From contig CP053031.1 in assembly GCA_021496505.1 (NCBI GenBank), forward strand, positions 558,001-622,000: a stretch of DNA of 64,000 nucleotides, in the 5' to 3' direction. The position numbers were made by a program, and so were the translations under genes. Origin of the DNA: Thermoleophilia bacterium SCSIO 60948 (lineage in GTDB: Bacteria > Actinomycetota > Thermoleophilia > Solirubrobacterales > 70-9). Shown piece by piece: positions 49,101 to 58,229 of the stretch. Under the pieces are notes generated by a model. It was not told the origin of the DNA, did not search any database, and saw only the letters and a program-made list of their open reading frames with translations. Position 1 is the first letter of the stretch. Every line of letters begins with the position of its first letter.

Positions 49101-50363
49101 ATGCCAGCCACCGCCACCTCGCCGCTCGCCGCCGAGCTCGCCGAGCCGGCACTCGAGCGCCTCGATCGCTACGCGCGGATCGACACGACCGCCGACCGCC
49201 ACTCCGGGACCCGCCCCTCGAGTCGTGGACAGTTCGAGCTGCTCGATCTGCTGCGCGGCGAGCTCGAGGGCCTCGGGCTCGCCGACGTCTCACGCGACGA
49301 CCGCGGCTTCCTGTTCGCGACCCTGGCGGGCAACACCGACGGCGCGCCGGTCGTCGGCCTGCTCGCCCACGTCGACACGAGCCCTGACGCGCCCGGCGCC
49401 GGCGTCGAGCCGCTGGTCCACCGCGACTACGACGGGGGCGTGATCGCGCTGCCCCGCGGCGGGACCGTCCTCGATCCGGAGACGATGCCCGAGCTCCGCG
49501 ACAAGCTCGGCCACGACATCGTCACCTCCTCCGGCGACACCCTGCTCGGCGCCGACGACAAGGCCGGGGTCGCCGAGATCATGGCCGCGGTCGCCCATCT
49601 CGTCGCCCATCCCGAGCTGCCGCGGCCGACGCTCCGTATCGGGTTCACTCCCGATGAGGAGATCGGGGCCGAGGGCGCGCTCGAACTCGACATCGAACGC
49701 TTCGGCGCCCACTGCGCCTACACCCTCGACGGCTCGGAGCTGGGCGAGTTTCAGACCGAGACCTTCAACGCCTCGGAGGCGCGCGTCACCTTCACCGGCG
49801 TCGACGTCCACCCGGGTCACGCAAACGGCAAGCTCGTCAACTCGACGCGACTCGCTGGCCGGTTCCTCGACCGCCTGCCCGCTGAGCTCACGCCCGAGCG
49901 CACGAGCGGCCACGAGGGCTTCGTCCATGCCATCCGCGTCGAGGGCTCTCCGGGCCGGACGACGATCGAGCTGATCCTGCGCGACTTCGATCCCGAGCGG
50001 CTCGCCGCGCACGAGGCGCTCGTCCGCGAGCTCGCCGCGAGCGTCGTGGCCAGCGAGCCGCGTGCGGGCGCCGACATCGACATCCGGCCTCAGTATCCGA
50101 ACATGCGCACCTATCTCGATCGCGATCCGCGGATCGCGGCGGCGGCCGAAGAGGCGATCCGGCGCGCCGGCATCGAGCCGCGGCTCGTCCCCGTGCGCGG
50201 CGGTACCGACGGCTCGATCCTGAGCTCGCGCGGCCTGCCGACGCCGAACATCTTCACCGGCGGGCACGAGTTCCACTCCGTCCGCGAGTGGGCATCCGTC
50301 GACGACATGGGCGCCGCGGCGGCGGTCGTCGTGCGTCTCGCGGAGGTCTGGGCCGAGGCGTAG
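49101..50363 (+). CDS. pepT: Peptidase T (tripeptide aminopeptidase)
   Basis: The 420-residue M20 metallopeptidase has the zinc site VGLLAHVDTSPDAPG, SGDTLLGADDKAGVAEIMAA, RIGFTPDEEIGAEGALEL and the C-terminal NIFTGGHEFHSVREWAS, all characteristic of PepT. It removes the N-terminal residue of tripeptides in the cytoplasm. The frame is open 150 bases upstream of ATG 49101, but the first 50 residues do not look like PepT, so 49101 is chosen; a consensus-like TTGACA just before it is not matched by a -10. Confidence 0.92.
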   Translation: MPATATSPLAAELAEPALERLDRYARIDTTADRHSGTRPSSRGQFELLDLLRGELEGLGLADVSRDDRGFLFATLAGNTDGAPVVGLLAHVDTSPDAPGAGVEPLVHRDYDGGVIALPRGGTVLDPETMPELRDKLGHDIVTSSGDTLLGADDKAGVAEIMAAVAHLVAHPELPRPTLRIGFTPDEEIGAEGALELDIERFGAHCAYTLDGSELGEFQTETFNASEARVTFTGVDVHPGHANGKLVNSTRLAGRFLDRLPAELTPERTSGHEGFVHAIRVEGSPGRTTIELILRDFDPERLAAHEALVRELAASVVASEPRAGADIDIRPQYPNMRTYLDRDPRIAAAAEEAIRRAGIEPRLVPVRGGTDGSILSSRGLPTPNIFTGGHEFHSVREWASVDDMGAAAAVVVRLAEVWAEA

Positions 50364-50398
50364 GGTCGAGCCTCGCGGCGGCGAGCCCGGGAGGCGAG

Positions 50399-51436
50399 GT
50401 GGCGATCGAAGTCGAGGCGGTACACGAGGCGCTGAGCAGCGCCGAGCGGCGCGCGCGAGACCTCGCGGTCGACCCCGACCGCGACCGAGTGATCATCCTC
50501 TCCGACCAGCACAAAGGAACGCGCGACGGCGCCGACGACTTCCAGCGCGCCGAGCGTGCCTACAACTCCGCGCTGACCTACTACCGCCGGCTCGGGCACC
50601 ACCTGGTCCTGCTCGGCGACGTCGAGGAGCTGTGGGAGAACCGGGCCGAGGACGTCGTCGCCGCCTACCCGGAGACGCTCGGCCTCGAGGCCGCCTTCAA
50701 CGAGGACGGCCACTACCACCGCGTGTTCGGAAACCACGACCACGACTGGAGCGACGCGAGCCGGTTCCGCGCCGCGATGTCCGGCCACGGCCTCGATGAC
50801 GTCGCGCCGGCCGAGGCGATCCGGCTCGTCCTGCCGCCGTCGCCGAGCGGCCGGCCGCGCCAGATCCTGCTCGCCCACGGCCACCAGGGAACGTCGGACG
50901 GCGACCGGTTCGCCTGGCTCAGCCGCCTCGCGGTGCGCTTCGGATGGCGAACGCTTCAGCGCTGGATCAACAAGCCGTGGAGCACGCCCGCGGTCGACTG
51001 GAGCCTGCGCGGCGCGCACGCGGCGGCGATGGCCTCATGGGCGACCTCACCGGAGGGGTGCGTGTTGATCACCGGTCACACCCACCTGCCGGTGTTCGGA
51101 TCGCAGGCGAAGGCCCCGCAGGGGGCCGAGCCGGTCGGATCCGACCCGCGCGACGCGACCCTGGACCCCGCGCGCCTCGCGGCGCTCGAGGCGGCGCGGG
51201 CGAGTTGGAGCGAGGCCGACGGCCGGCGGCTCGAACGCCAGCGACCACGCAGGCTCGCCGTCCCGAGTTACTTCAACACCGGCTGCTGCTCGTTCGGCGA
51301 CGGCGACTGCACCGGGATCGAGATCGGCGACGGCCGGATCAGGCTCGTGCGCTGGTCGTCGGGACCCGACACGCGTGAGCAGGTGCTCGGCGCGCCGCTC
51401 ACGATCGACGAGGTCTTCGCCCACCGCGAGGGCTGA
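50399..51436 (+). CDS. Calcineurin-like metallophosphoesterase
   Basis: The 345-residue protein shows the metallophosphoesterase motifs VIILSDQHKGTRD (DxH), VLLGDVEELWENR (GD), RVFGNHDHDWSD (GNHD), LLAHGHQGTSDGDR and CVLITGHTHLPVF (GHxH). It hydrolyses phosphomonoesters or diesters with two metal ions. It has no signal peptide, so it is probably cytoplasmic. GTG at 50399 follows GGGAGG. It is 35 bases after pepT and may share its transcript. Confidence 0.85.
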   Translation: MAIEVEAVHEALSSAERRARDLAVDPDRDRVIILSDQHKGTRDGADDFQRAERAYNSALTYYRRLGHHLVLLGDVEELWENRAEDVVAAYPETLGLEAAFNEDGHYHRVFGNHDHDWSDASRFRAAMSGHGLDDVAPAEAIRLVLPPSPSGRPRQILLAHGHQGTSDGDRFAWLSRLAVRFGWRTLQRWINKPWSTPAVDWSLRGAHAAAMASWATSPEGCVLITGHTHLPVFGSQAKAPQGAEPVGSDPRDATLDPARLAALEAARASWSEADGRRLERQRPRRLAVPSYFNTGCCSFGDGDCTGIEIGDGRIRLVRWSSGPDTREQVLGAPLTIDEVFAHREG

Positions 51437-51493
51437 TCGCGGTGCCCGGCGGGCGCGTTTGCCAGACTGCGTCGCGGTGAGAGGGTCGAGCAG

Positions 51494-54400
51494 ATGACTG
51501 CCGGTCGCTTCAGCGAGCGTTTTCCGCTGCTCAAACAGCTCAAGGGGGATCCGACCGGCCGCGGGCCCGCCGCCCGTTCGGTCCGGACTTCGAGGACGCA
51601 GCCGCGCACGAAGTCCGCGGACCGCGTCGCCAAGTCGGTCTGCCCCTATTGCGCAGTCGGCTGCGGCCAGCGGATCTTCGTCCGCGACGAGAAGATCATC
51701 CAGATCGAGGGCGACCCCGACTCGCCGATCTCGCGCGGCCGCCTCTGCCCGAAGGGCTCGGCCTCGAACTCCCTCGTCAACGGGCCGAACCGCGAGACGA
51801 AGGTCAAGTACCGCCGCCCGCACGGCACCGAGTGGGAGGAGCTCTCGCTCGATCGGGCGATGGAGATGATCGCCGACCGCGTCGTCGCCACCCGCGCCGC
51901 GAGCTGGCAGGAGTCAGACGATCAGGGCCGCCGCCTCAATCGCACCGAGGGCTTCGCCCACCTCGGGGGGGCGACGCTCGACAACGAGGAGAACTACCTG
52001 ATCAAGAAGCTGTTCACGGCGCTCGGCGCCGTGCAGATCGAGAACCAGGCGCGCATATGACACAGCTCCACCGTCCCCAGTCTGGGGACGTCGTTCGGTA
52101 GGGGTGGCGCCACCACCTTTCAGCAGGACCTGCAGAATTCCGACTGCATCCTGATCCAGGGCTCGAACATGGCCGAGTGCCACCCGGTCGGCTTCCAGTG
52201 GGTGATGGAGGCCAAAGAGCGCGGCGCGAAGATCATCCACGTCGACCCGCGCTTCACCCGCACGAGCGCGGTCTCCGACCTCCACGTGCCGATCCGGGCG
52301 GGCACCGACATCGCGTTCCTCGGCGGGATCGTCAACTACGTGCTCGAGGGCGGCCACGAGTTCACCGAGTACGTCAGGGCCTACACGAACGCCGACGTGA
52401 TCATCGACGAGGGCTTCGCCGACACCGAGGACCTCGATGGCCTGTTCTCCGGCTGGGATCCCGAGACCGGGGAGTACGACCAGACGAGCTGGCGCTACGA
52501 GGGCGAGTCGCCGGCGGCCGCCGCCGGGCAGCGCCAGCGCGAGGGTGGCGCCGGGCACTCGGCCGGCGGCCCGCTCGAGACCGGCAAGGGGGTCAGCCGC
52601 GATCCGTCGCTCGAGGACCCCCGCTGCGTGTGGCAGATCCTCAAGCGCCACTTCTCGCGCTACACGCCGGAGATGGTCGAGCGCGTCACCGGCGTTCCCG
52701 CCGCGAGCATGATCGAGGTCGCCGAGGCGCTCGTCGCCAACTCCGGCCGCGAGCGGACGAGCGCGTTCTGCTACGCCGTCGGCTGGACGCAGCACTCCGT
52801 CGGGGTCCAGTACATCCGAACCGCCTCGATCCTGCAGTTGCTGCTCGGCAACATCGGTCGCCCGGGCGGTGGGATCCTGGCGCTGCGCGGCCACGCGTCG
52901 ATCCAGGGCTCGACCGACGTCCCGACCCTGTTCGACATCCTGCCCGGTTACATCCCGATGCCGGGAGTCGAATCCCGGCATGGCCTCGACGAGTTCGTCG
53001 AGGCGAACTCCGCCGACACCGGTTTCTGGGGCGAGATGAAGAGCTACCTCGTCTCGCTGCAGAAGGCGTGGTGGGGGGACGCCGCGACGGCCGAGAACGA
53101 CTGGGCCTTCGACTACCTGCCGCGGATCTCCGGCGACCACTCGCACTACCAGTCGCTCGTCAGGATGCGCGAGGGGACGACGAAGGGCTACTTCGTCGTC
53201 GGCCAGAACCCCGCCGTCGGCTCGGCGAACGCGCGGCTGAACCGGCTCGCGATGGCCGAGCTCGACTGGATGGTCGTCCGTGAGCTCGTCGACACGGAGA
53301 CGTCGAGCTTCTGGCGCGACTCGCCCGAGATCGAGTCGGGCGAGTTGACCCCCGAGACGATCGGCACCGAGGTCTTCCTGATGCCCGCCGCCTCGCACGC
53401 CGAGAAGGAGGGCACGTTCACCAACACGCAGCGCCTGCTGCAATGGCGCGAGAAGGCGGTCGACCCGCCGGGCGACGCGCGCTCGGACCTCTGGTTCTTC
53501 TTCCACCTGGGCCGGCTCGTCCGCGAGCGGCTCGCTCGGGCGGGACTCGATCGCGACCGTCCGGCGCTCGATCTGACCTGGGACTATCCGACGCACGGTG
53601 AGCACGCCGAGCCGTCGGCCGAGGCGGTGCTGGCCGAGATGAACGGCTACGACGCAGGCGGCGAGCACCTCGCGAGCTACACCGGGCTCGCCGATGACGG
53701 CTCGACCTCGTGCGGGGTCTGGATCTACTGCGGCGTATACGCCGACGGGGTCAACCAGGCGAACCGTCGCAAGCCCGGCTCCGAGCAGAGCTGGGTCGCG
53801 CCCGAATGGGGCTGGGCGTGGCCGTCGAACCGCCGCATCCTCTACAACCGCGCCTCCGCCGACCCCGAGGGCAGGCCGTGGTCGGAGCGCAAGGCGCTCG
53901 TCTGGTGGGACGCGGAGGAAGGTCGCTGGGCGGGTCCTGACATCGCCGACTTCGAGCCCACCAAGCCGCCCGACTACGTGGCGCCGGAAGGCGCGAAGGG
54001 CCTCGCCGCGATCGCCGGCACCGAGCCCTTCATCCTCCAGGCCGACGGGCGCGGCTGGCTGTTCGTGCCGGCGGGGCTCGCCGACGGTCCGCTGCCGACG
54101 CACTACGAGCCACACGAGTCGCCGTTCGAGAACCCGCTCTATGCCCAGCAGGCGAACCCGGCGCGCGAGGTCATCGGCCTGCCCGAGAATCCCTACGCGC
54201 GCACGGGCGAGGAGACCGGCGCCGACGCCTATCCGTTCGTGATGTCGACCTATCGCCTGACCGAGCACCACACCGCGGGCGGCATGAGCCGGTTCCTCGG
54301 GCGGCTCGCCGAGCTCCAGCCGGAGATGTTCTGCGAGGTCTCTCCCGAGCTCGCCGAGCTCCGCGGCCTCGAGTCCGGCGGCTGGGCGACGATCGTCACG

Positions 54401-54724
54401 CCGCGCTCGGCCATCGAGGCGCGCGTCATCGTCACGGAGCGAATACGGACGCTCACCGTCGAGGGCCGGGAGACCCATCAGGTCGGTTTGCCCTATCACT
54501 GGGGTAACCGCGGCGAGGTGACCGGCGACGGCGCCAACGAGCTGCTCTCTGTCGTCATGGACCCGAACACCCACATCGGCGAGTACAAGGCGGCGACCTG
54601 CGACCTGATCGCCGGCCGGCGCCCGCGCGGCCCGGCGCTGCGCGAGTTCGTCGACGCGCACGCGCGCAAGGGCCACGTCGCGCGGCCCGGCTTCGAGGGC
54701 GAGCACCCGGCGGCCCAGAGCTGA
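51494..54724 (+). CDS. Selenocysteine-containing formate dehydrogenase alpha subunit (UGA at 52058-52060 read as Sec189)
   Basis: One continuous frame of 1076 residues when the in-frame TGA at 52058-52060 is read as Sec. Before it the sequence ends GAVQIENQARI; after it comes HSSTVPSLGTSFGRGGATT, matching the NQAR-U-H active-site segment of formate dehydrogenases, where Sec coordinates molybdenum or tungsten. A 4Fe-4S site is at Cys50, Cys53, Cys57 and Cys85. Molybdopterin-binding segments (QGSNMAECHPVGFQW, GNIGRPGGGI) are present. A normal stop at 54722 overlaps the FeS subunit start. No twin-arginine signal is seen, so the catalytic side may face the cytoplasm. selD, selA and selB lie downstream. 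Confidence 0.93.
52072..52090 (+). promoter_or_regulatory. SECIS hairpin that recodes the UGA
   Basis: CGTCCCC (52072-52078), loop AGTCT, GGGGACG (52084-52090): a perfect 7-bp stem with a five-base loop. The apical G-U (52080-52081) lies 19 bases after the UGA. Bacterial SECIS hairpins sit at this distance and show a GU in the loop, as in the E. coli fdhF element (loop AGGUCU). SelB is expected to bind it. Confidence 0.82.
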
Positions 54725-55644
54725 TGCCCGGAAAGCTGCTCGACACCCCCGTGTGGCCTAACGCCTACGAGTCCTCGGGTGAGGAGCCCGGGCCTCGGAT
54801 GGGGTTCTTCACGGACACTTCGCTGTGCATCGGCTGTAAGGCATGCGAGGTCGCGTGCAAGGAGTGGAACGACGTGCCGGTCGACGACGTCGGCTTCCGC
54901 GCGACCTCCTACGACCACACGGGTGACCTCGGCGCGTCGACCTGGCGCCACGTCGCGTTCATCGAGCAGACCGTCCCGGTCGGCCAGGCGGCCGACACCG
55001 CCCCCGACTCGCTGGTCGCCGAGGCGATGCGACAGCAGGCCGAGGTTGCGGGCGTCGAGCCACACGCCGACGCCGAGGGCCTGCGCTGGTTGATGAGCTC
55101 GGACGTCTGCAAGCACTGCACGGAGGCGGGATGCCTCGACGTCTGCCCGACCGGCGCGATCTTCCGCACCGAGTTCGGGACCGTCGTCGTCCAGGACGAC
55201 GTCTGCAACGGCTGCGGCTATTGCGTCGTCGCCTGCCCGTTCGGCGTCATCGACCGGCGTGAGGGCGAGGGCGGAGCCTTCAAGTGCACCCTCTGCTACG
55301 ACCGCCTCCAGGACGACATGCAGCCCGCCTGCGCCCAGGCCTGCCCGACGGACTCGATCCAGTTCGGAGAGCTCGACGAGCTGCGCGAGCGCGCAGCCGG
55401 CCGCGTCGAGGCGCTGCACGAGCGCGGCGAGCGGACGGCACAGCTCTACGGCGAGGACCCGGGTGACGGGGTCGGGGGCTTCGGAGCCTTCTTCCTGCTG
55501 CTCGACGATCCCGAGGTCTACGGCCTGCCGCCCGACCCGGTCGATCCGACGCGACACGTGAAGGCCAACTGGCTGGCCGCCGGTGCCGCCGCCGTCGGTC
55601 TCAGCGCGGGCGTCGCGATCTCGATCCTCGCCGGCCGCGAGTGA
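54724..55644 (+). CDS. Formate dehydrogenase FeS subunit (four 4Fe-4S clusters, C-terminal anchor)
   Basis: The 306-residue protein has four ferredoxin-type clusters: Cys35/38/41/45 (CIGCKACEVAC), Cys129/132/137/141, Cys161/164/167/171 (CNGCGYCVVAC) and Cys188/191/203/207. A hydrophobic C-terminal segment (about 283-303) probably anchors it, as in FdnH. It carries electrons from the Sec-FdhA active site to the NrfD-type membrane subunit. ATG 54724 overlaps the FdhA stop by one base and its own stop overlaps the next GTG. Confidence 0.9.
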   Translation: MPGKLLDTPVWPNAYESSGEEPGPRMGFFTDTSLCIGCKACEVACKEWNDVPVDDVGFRATSYDHTGDLGASTWRHVAFIEQTVPVGQAADTAPDSLVAEAMRQQAEVAGVEPHADAEGLRWLMSSDVCKHCTEAGCLDVCPTGAIFRTEFGTVVVQDDVCNGCGYCVVACPFGVIDRREGEGGAFKCTLCYDRLQDDMQPACAQACPTDSIQFGELDELRERAAGRVEALHERGERTAQLYGEDPGDGVGGFGAFFLLLDDPEVYGLPPDPVDPTRHVKANWLAAGAAAVGLSAGVAISILAGRE

Positions 55645-56780
55645 CGGACGCCCCTGAGAGTCCCGACGATGGGAAGCCCGGCCGGGAGGGACGCAGCGCC
55701 GGCCGCGGTGATTCGGGGCCGGCGGCGGACGAGCCGACCGAGTTCACGCGCGGCGCCGGGCGAACCGGCGACGTTCGCGACGTGATCACGGGCAAGGAGA
55801 CCTACCTCCACGGGCGAGCGGGCGCGCGCACCACGCAGGGCACGCGCAGCACCGGGAGCGGGAAGCGCCGAAGGCGCGGCGGCGGCGAGCGGCGGATGGT
55901 CCCCGACGCCGAGCCGCGCTCCTACTACGACCAGCCGGTGATCAAGCCGCCGGTCTGGACCTGGGAGGTCCCGACCTACCTGTTCTTCGGCGGCATGGGC
56001 GGCGCCGCATCGGCGCTCGCGGCGGCGGCCGGGCTCACCGGCCGCGACGAGCTGGCGCGCCGCGCCTGGATGGTCTCGCTGACCGGGATCACCATCTCGC
56101 CGCTGCTCTTGGTCATGGACCTCGGGCGACCGCTGCGGTTCCTCAACATGCTGCGCGTCTTCAAGCTGACCTCGCCGATGAGCGTCGGCTCGTGGATCCT
56201 GATCGCCAACGGCGCCGCGGCGACCCCGGCGGCCGTCGCCGACATCACCGGCCTACCGATCCCGGGTGCCCGCGCCGCCAAGCTCGCCGCCGGCGTTCTC
56301 GGCATCCCGCTCGCGACGTACACGGCGGTGTTGCTCACGAACACCGCGGTCCCGGTCTGGTCGGAGGCGCGCTGGACGCTCCCGTTCGTCTTCGCGGCCG
56401 GAGCGGCCGCGTCGAGCGGCGGCGCGGTCGTCGCGATCTGCCCGCCCGAGCACGCCGCTCCCGCGCGGCGGCTCGCGATCGGCGGCGCGGTCGTCGAGAG
56501 CGTCGTCGTCGAGCTGATGCAGCAGCGACTCGGCGAGCTCGCCGAGCCCTACCACGAGGGGCCCACGCAGAAGTGGAGCATCGCGGCGAAGACGCTGACG
56601 ATGCTGGGCGGGCTCGGGGTCGCAGCCTTCGGCCGCCGCTCCAAGCGCGCGACGATGACCTCGGCGGCGATGCTGGCCGGCGGCGCGTTCTGCGAGCGTT
56701 GGGCGGTCTACAAGGCCGGCTTCGACTCGGCCAGGGACCCGCGCTACACGGTCGGCCCCCAGCGCGCCCGGATCTCCTAG
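55641..56780 (+). CDS. NrfD/PsrC-type membrane subunit of the formate dehydrogenase
   Basis: The 379-residue protein starts with a disordered, charged N-terminus (about 1-90, rich in Gly, Arg and Asp) and then eight or so membrane helices of the NrfD family, starting VWTWEVPTYLFFGGMGGAAS. NrfD proteins bind the quinone pool; they replace the cytochrome b gamma subunit in many actinobacterial formate dehydrogenases. It is expected to pass electrons from FdhB to menaquinone, or the reverse. GTG 55641 overlaps the previous stop. The polar extension is longer than usual. Confidence 0.85.
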   Translation: MTDAPESPDDGKPGREGRSAGRGDSGPAADEPTEFTRGAGRTGDVRDVITGKETYLHGRAGARTTQGTRSTGSGKRRRRGGGERRMVPDAEPRSYYDQPVIKPPVWTWEVPTYLFFGGMGGAASALAAAAGLTGRDELARRAWMVSLTGITISPLLLVMDLGRPLRFLNMLRVFKLTSPMSVGSWILIANGAAATPAAVADITGLPIPGARAAKLAAGVLGIPLATYTAVLLTNTAVPVWSEARWTLPFVFAAGAAASSGGAVVAICPPEHAAPARRLAIGGAVVESVVVELMQQRLGELAEPYHEGPTQKWSIAAKTLTMLGGLGVAAFGRRSKRATMTSAAMLAGGAFCERWAVYKAGFDSARDPRYTVGPQRARIS

Positions 56781-56860
56781 GGCTCAGGTCGCGGGCGCGG
56801 GCGCGAGCAACTCGCCCTCGACGACACGTGGAGGCCTACGTCCCGCGGGGAGCCGGCGCG

Positions 56861-57340
56861 ATGCGTGCCACGATTGCGGCCATGGCGAAGCCATCCGAGT
56901 GGACCCGCACGACATCGGGCGCCGACCCCGCGCGGCTCGACGCCGACGTCCTCGCCGCGATCGCGGCGACGGCCGAGCGCGAGCGCTTCGAGGCCGATCC
57001 GCTCGCGCGCGCCCGGGCCGTCACGACCGTCTCCGAGCGCGAGAAGCGCCGCCTGCTCGGCTCGCGCACCGAGCGGTCGGAGACCGTGCTCCTGCTCAGC
57101 GAGGAATGGCTGACGGTCGCGGTCCGGCTCGATGACGGCGCGGTCGTCGTCAGCTTCCTGCCGCTCGACTCGATCGACGTGCGGCCGTTTCGGTCCGAGC
57201 TGATCGAGGACACCGGCCTCGAGGTGATCGGGGTCGCCTACGGCGCCACCGAGCGCGCCAACCGGTTCGTTCCGCTGGATGAGGGTCCCGCGGGCCGGGA
57301 ATTTCGCTCCGAGCTCGAGCGCGCGGTCGCGGCGGCCTGA
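56861..57340 (+). CDS. Hypothetical cytoplasmic protein of the formate dehydrogenase region
   Basis: The 159-residue protein (from ATG 56861, GGGGAG eight bases upstream; a second ATG is at 56882) has an N-terminal helical part with basic and acidic residues (DVLAAIAATAERERFEADPL) and a C-terminal PH-like or beta-rich part (TVLLLSEEWLTVAVRLDDGA, LIEDTGLEVIGVAYGATERA). I do not recognise a family. It sits between the NrfD-type subunit and a PAP2 gene, all on the same strand. Confidence 0.55.
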   Translation: MRATIAAMAKPSEWTRTTSGADPARLDADVLAAIAATAERERFEADPLARARAVTTVSEREKRRLLGSRTERSETVLLLSEEWLTVAVRLDDGAVVVSFLPLDSIDVRPFRSELIEDTGLEVIGVAYGATERANRFVPLDEGPAGREFRSELERAVAAA

Positions 57341-57344
57341 CGGC

Positions 57345-57953
57345 TTGAGCGCGGGAGCGGCGAGCACTCAGTCGCGCGCCTCGGCGCGCCCCGAGCCCTG
57401 GCTGCTCTGGTCCGGCGCGTTCGTCGTCTTCAGCATCCTCGCGCTGAGCGGCATCGTCCCGGCCGGTCCGATCGGGGACTGGCGGACGCCGCTGTGGGCC
57501 GACGTGATCCTGGCCCCGTTCTCGGGCGCGGCGATGCTCGCGATCGCCGCCGTGGTCGTCGCGGCGGGACTTCGCGACCATCTCGACCCGCGGATCGCCC
57601 GCCCCGCGCTGCGGCTCGTGGCGGCTCTGGTCGTCGCGACCGCGATCGAGGTCGTGATCAAGGCGGCGTTCCCCGGGACCGCGGGGCCGCTCGGACCCGT
57701 GACGGTCGGGCCGATCGACTTCGGCTTCTACCCGTCGGGGCACACGCTGCGGGCGACGGTGGTCGCCATCGCCCTCGCCTCGGCCGGCCCGATCCGTGGC
57801 CCGCTGCGGTGGTCGTTCCTCGTGCTGCCGGCGGCGGTCGGGACGATGCTCGTGTCGGCCGGGGGTCATTTCCCGGTCGACGTCGCCGGCGGAGCGCTGC
57901 TCGGGGCGGCCGCCGCGAGCTGGGCGCTCGCCCCGCGCGAACGCCTCGACTGA
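57345..57953 (+). CDS. PAP2-family phosphatase
   Basis: The 202-residue membrane protein has about five helices and PAP2 motifs: the FYPSGHTLRATVV segment (PSGH) and VSAGGHFPVDVAGGALLG (final His and Asp). It dephosphorylates a lipid phosphate such as phosphatidic acid or undecaprenyl diphosphate. A TTG at 57345 is chosen, four bases after the previous stop; the upstream in-frame ATG would overlap the preceding gene by 62 bases. It has no evident link to formate metabolism. Confidence 0.78.
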   Translation: MSAGAASTQSRASARPEPWLLWSGAFVVFSILALSGIVPAGPIGDWRTPLWADVILAPFSGAAMLAIAAVVVAAGLRDHLDPRIARPALRLVAALVVATAIEVVIKAAFPGTAGPLGPVTVGPIDFGFYPSGHTLRATVVAIALASAGPIRGPLRWSFLVLPAAVGTMLVSAGGHFPVDVAGGALLGAAAASWALAPRERLD

Positions 57954-57986
57954 TTCCGATCGACGCCGGCGGGTACCCGCCGCCTC

Positions 57987-58229
57987 GTGTTCCCGGCGAG
58001 CTACACGATCACGGGCGGACCGGGCAGCGCTCCGGACCCCGCGCTCGAGACCCTTCCCGACCCGGGGCCGCCAGCGCCTCCGACGCCCGATCCGTCACCT
58101 CCGCCCGGTCCGGGTCCTGACCCGATGCCGGGCCCCCCGGCGCCGCCCGAGCCCGATCCCGCGCCGCCGGTCGAGCCGCCGATGACACCGCCGGCGCCCG
58201 CGCCGGACCCCTCGCCACCCGCGATCTAG
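57987..58229 (+). CDS. Small proline-rich ORF
   Basis: The 80-residue frame (GTG start) is about half proline, with Asp, Pro and Gly repeats such as PDPGPPAPPTPDPSPPPGPG, and an N-terminal MFPASYTITGG segment. Its stop TAG (58227-58229) overlaps the selD stop codon on the other strand (CTAG). It could be a cell-wall-associated peptide or merely an open frame in GC-rich DNA. Low confidence in function. Confidence 0.35.
   Translation: MFPASYTITGGPGSAPDPALETLPDPGPPAPPTPDPSPPPGPGPDPMPGPPAPPEPDPAPPVEPPMTPPAPAPDPSPPAI

Noticed and set aside
51914-54706. 930-codon minus-strand frame opposite the formate dehydrogenase alpha gene
   Set aside because: Low-complexity Arg/Ala/Asp/Gly translation with no motif; the plus strand encodes FdhA.
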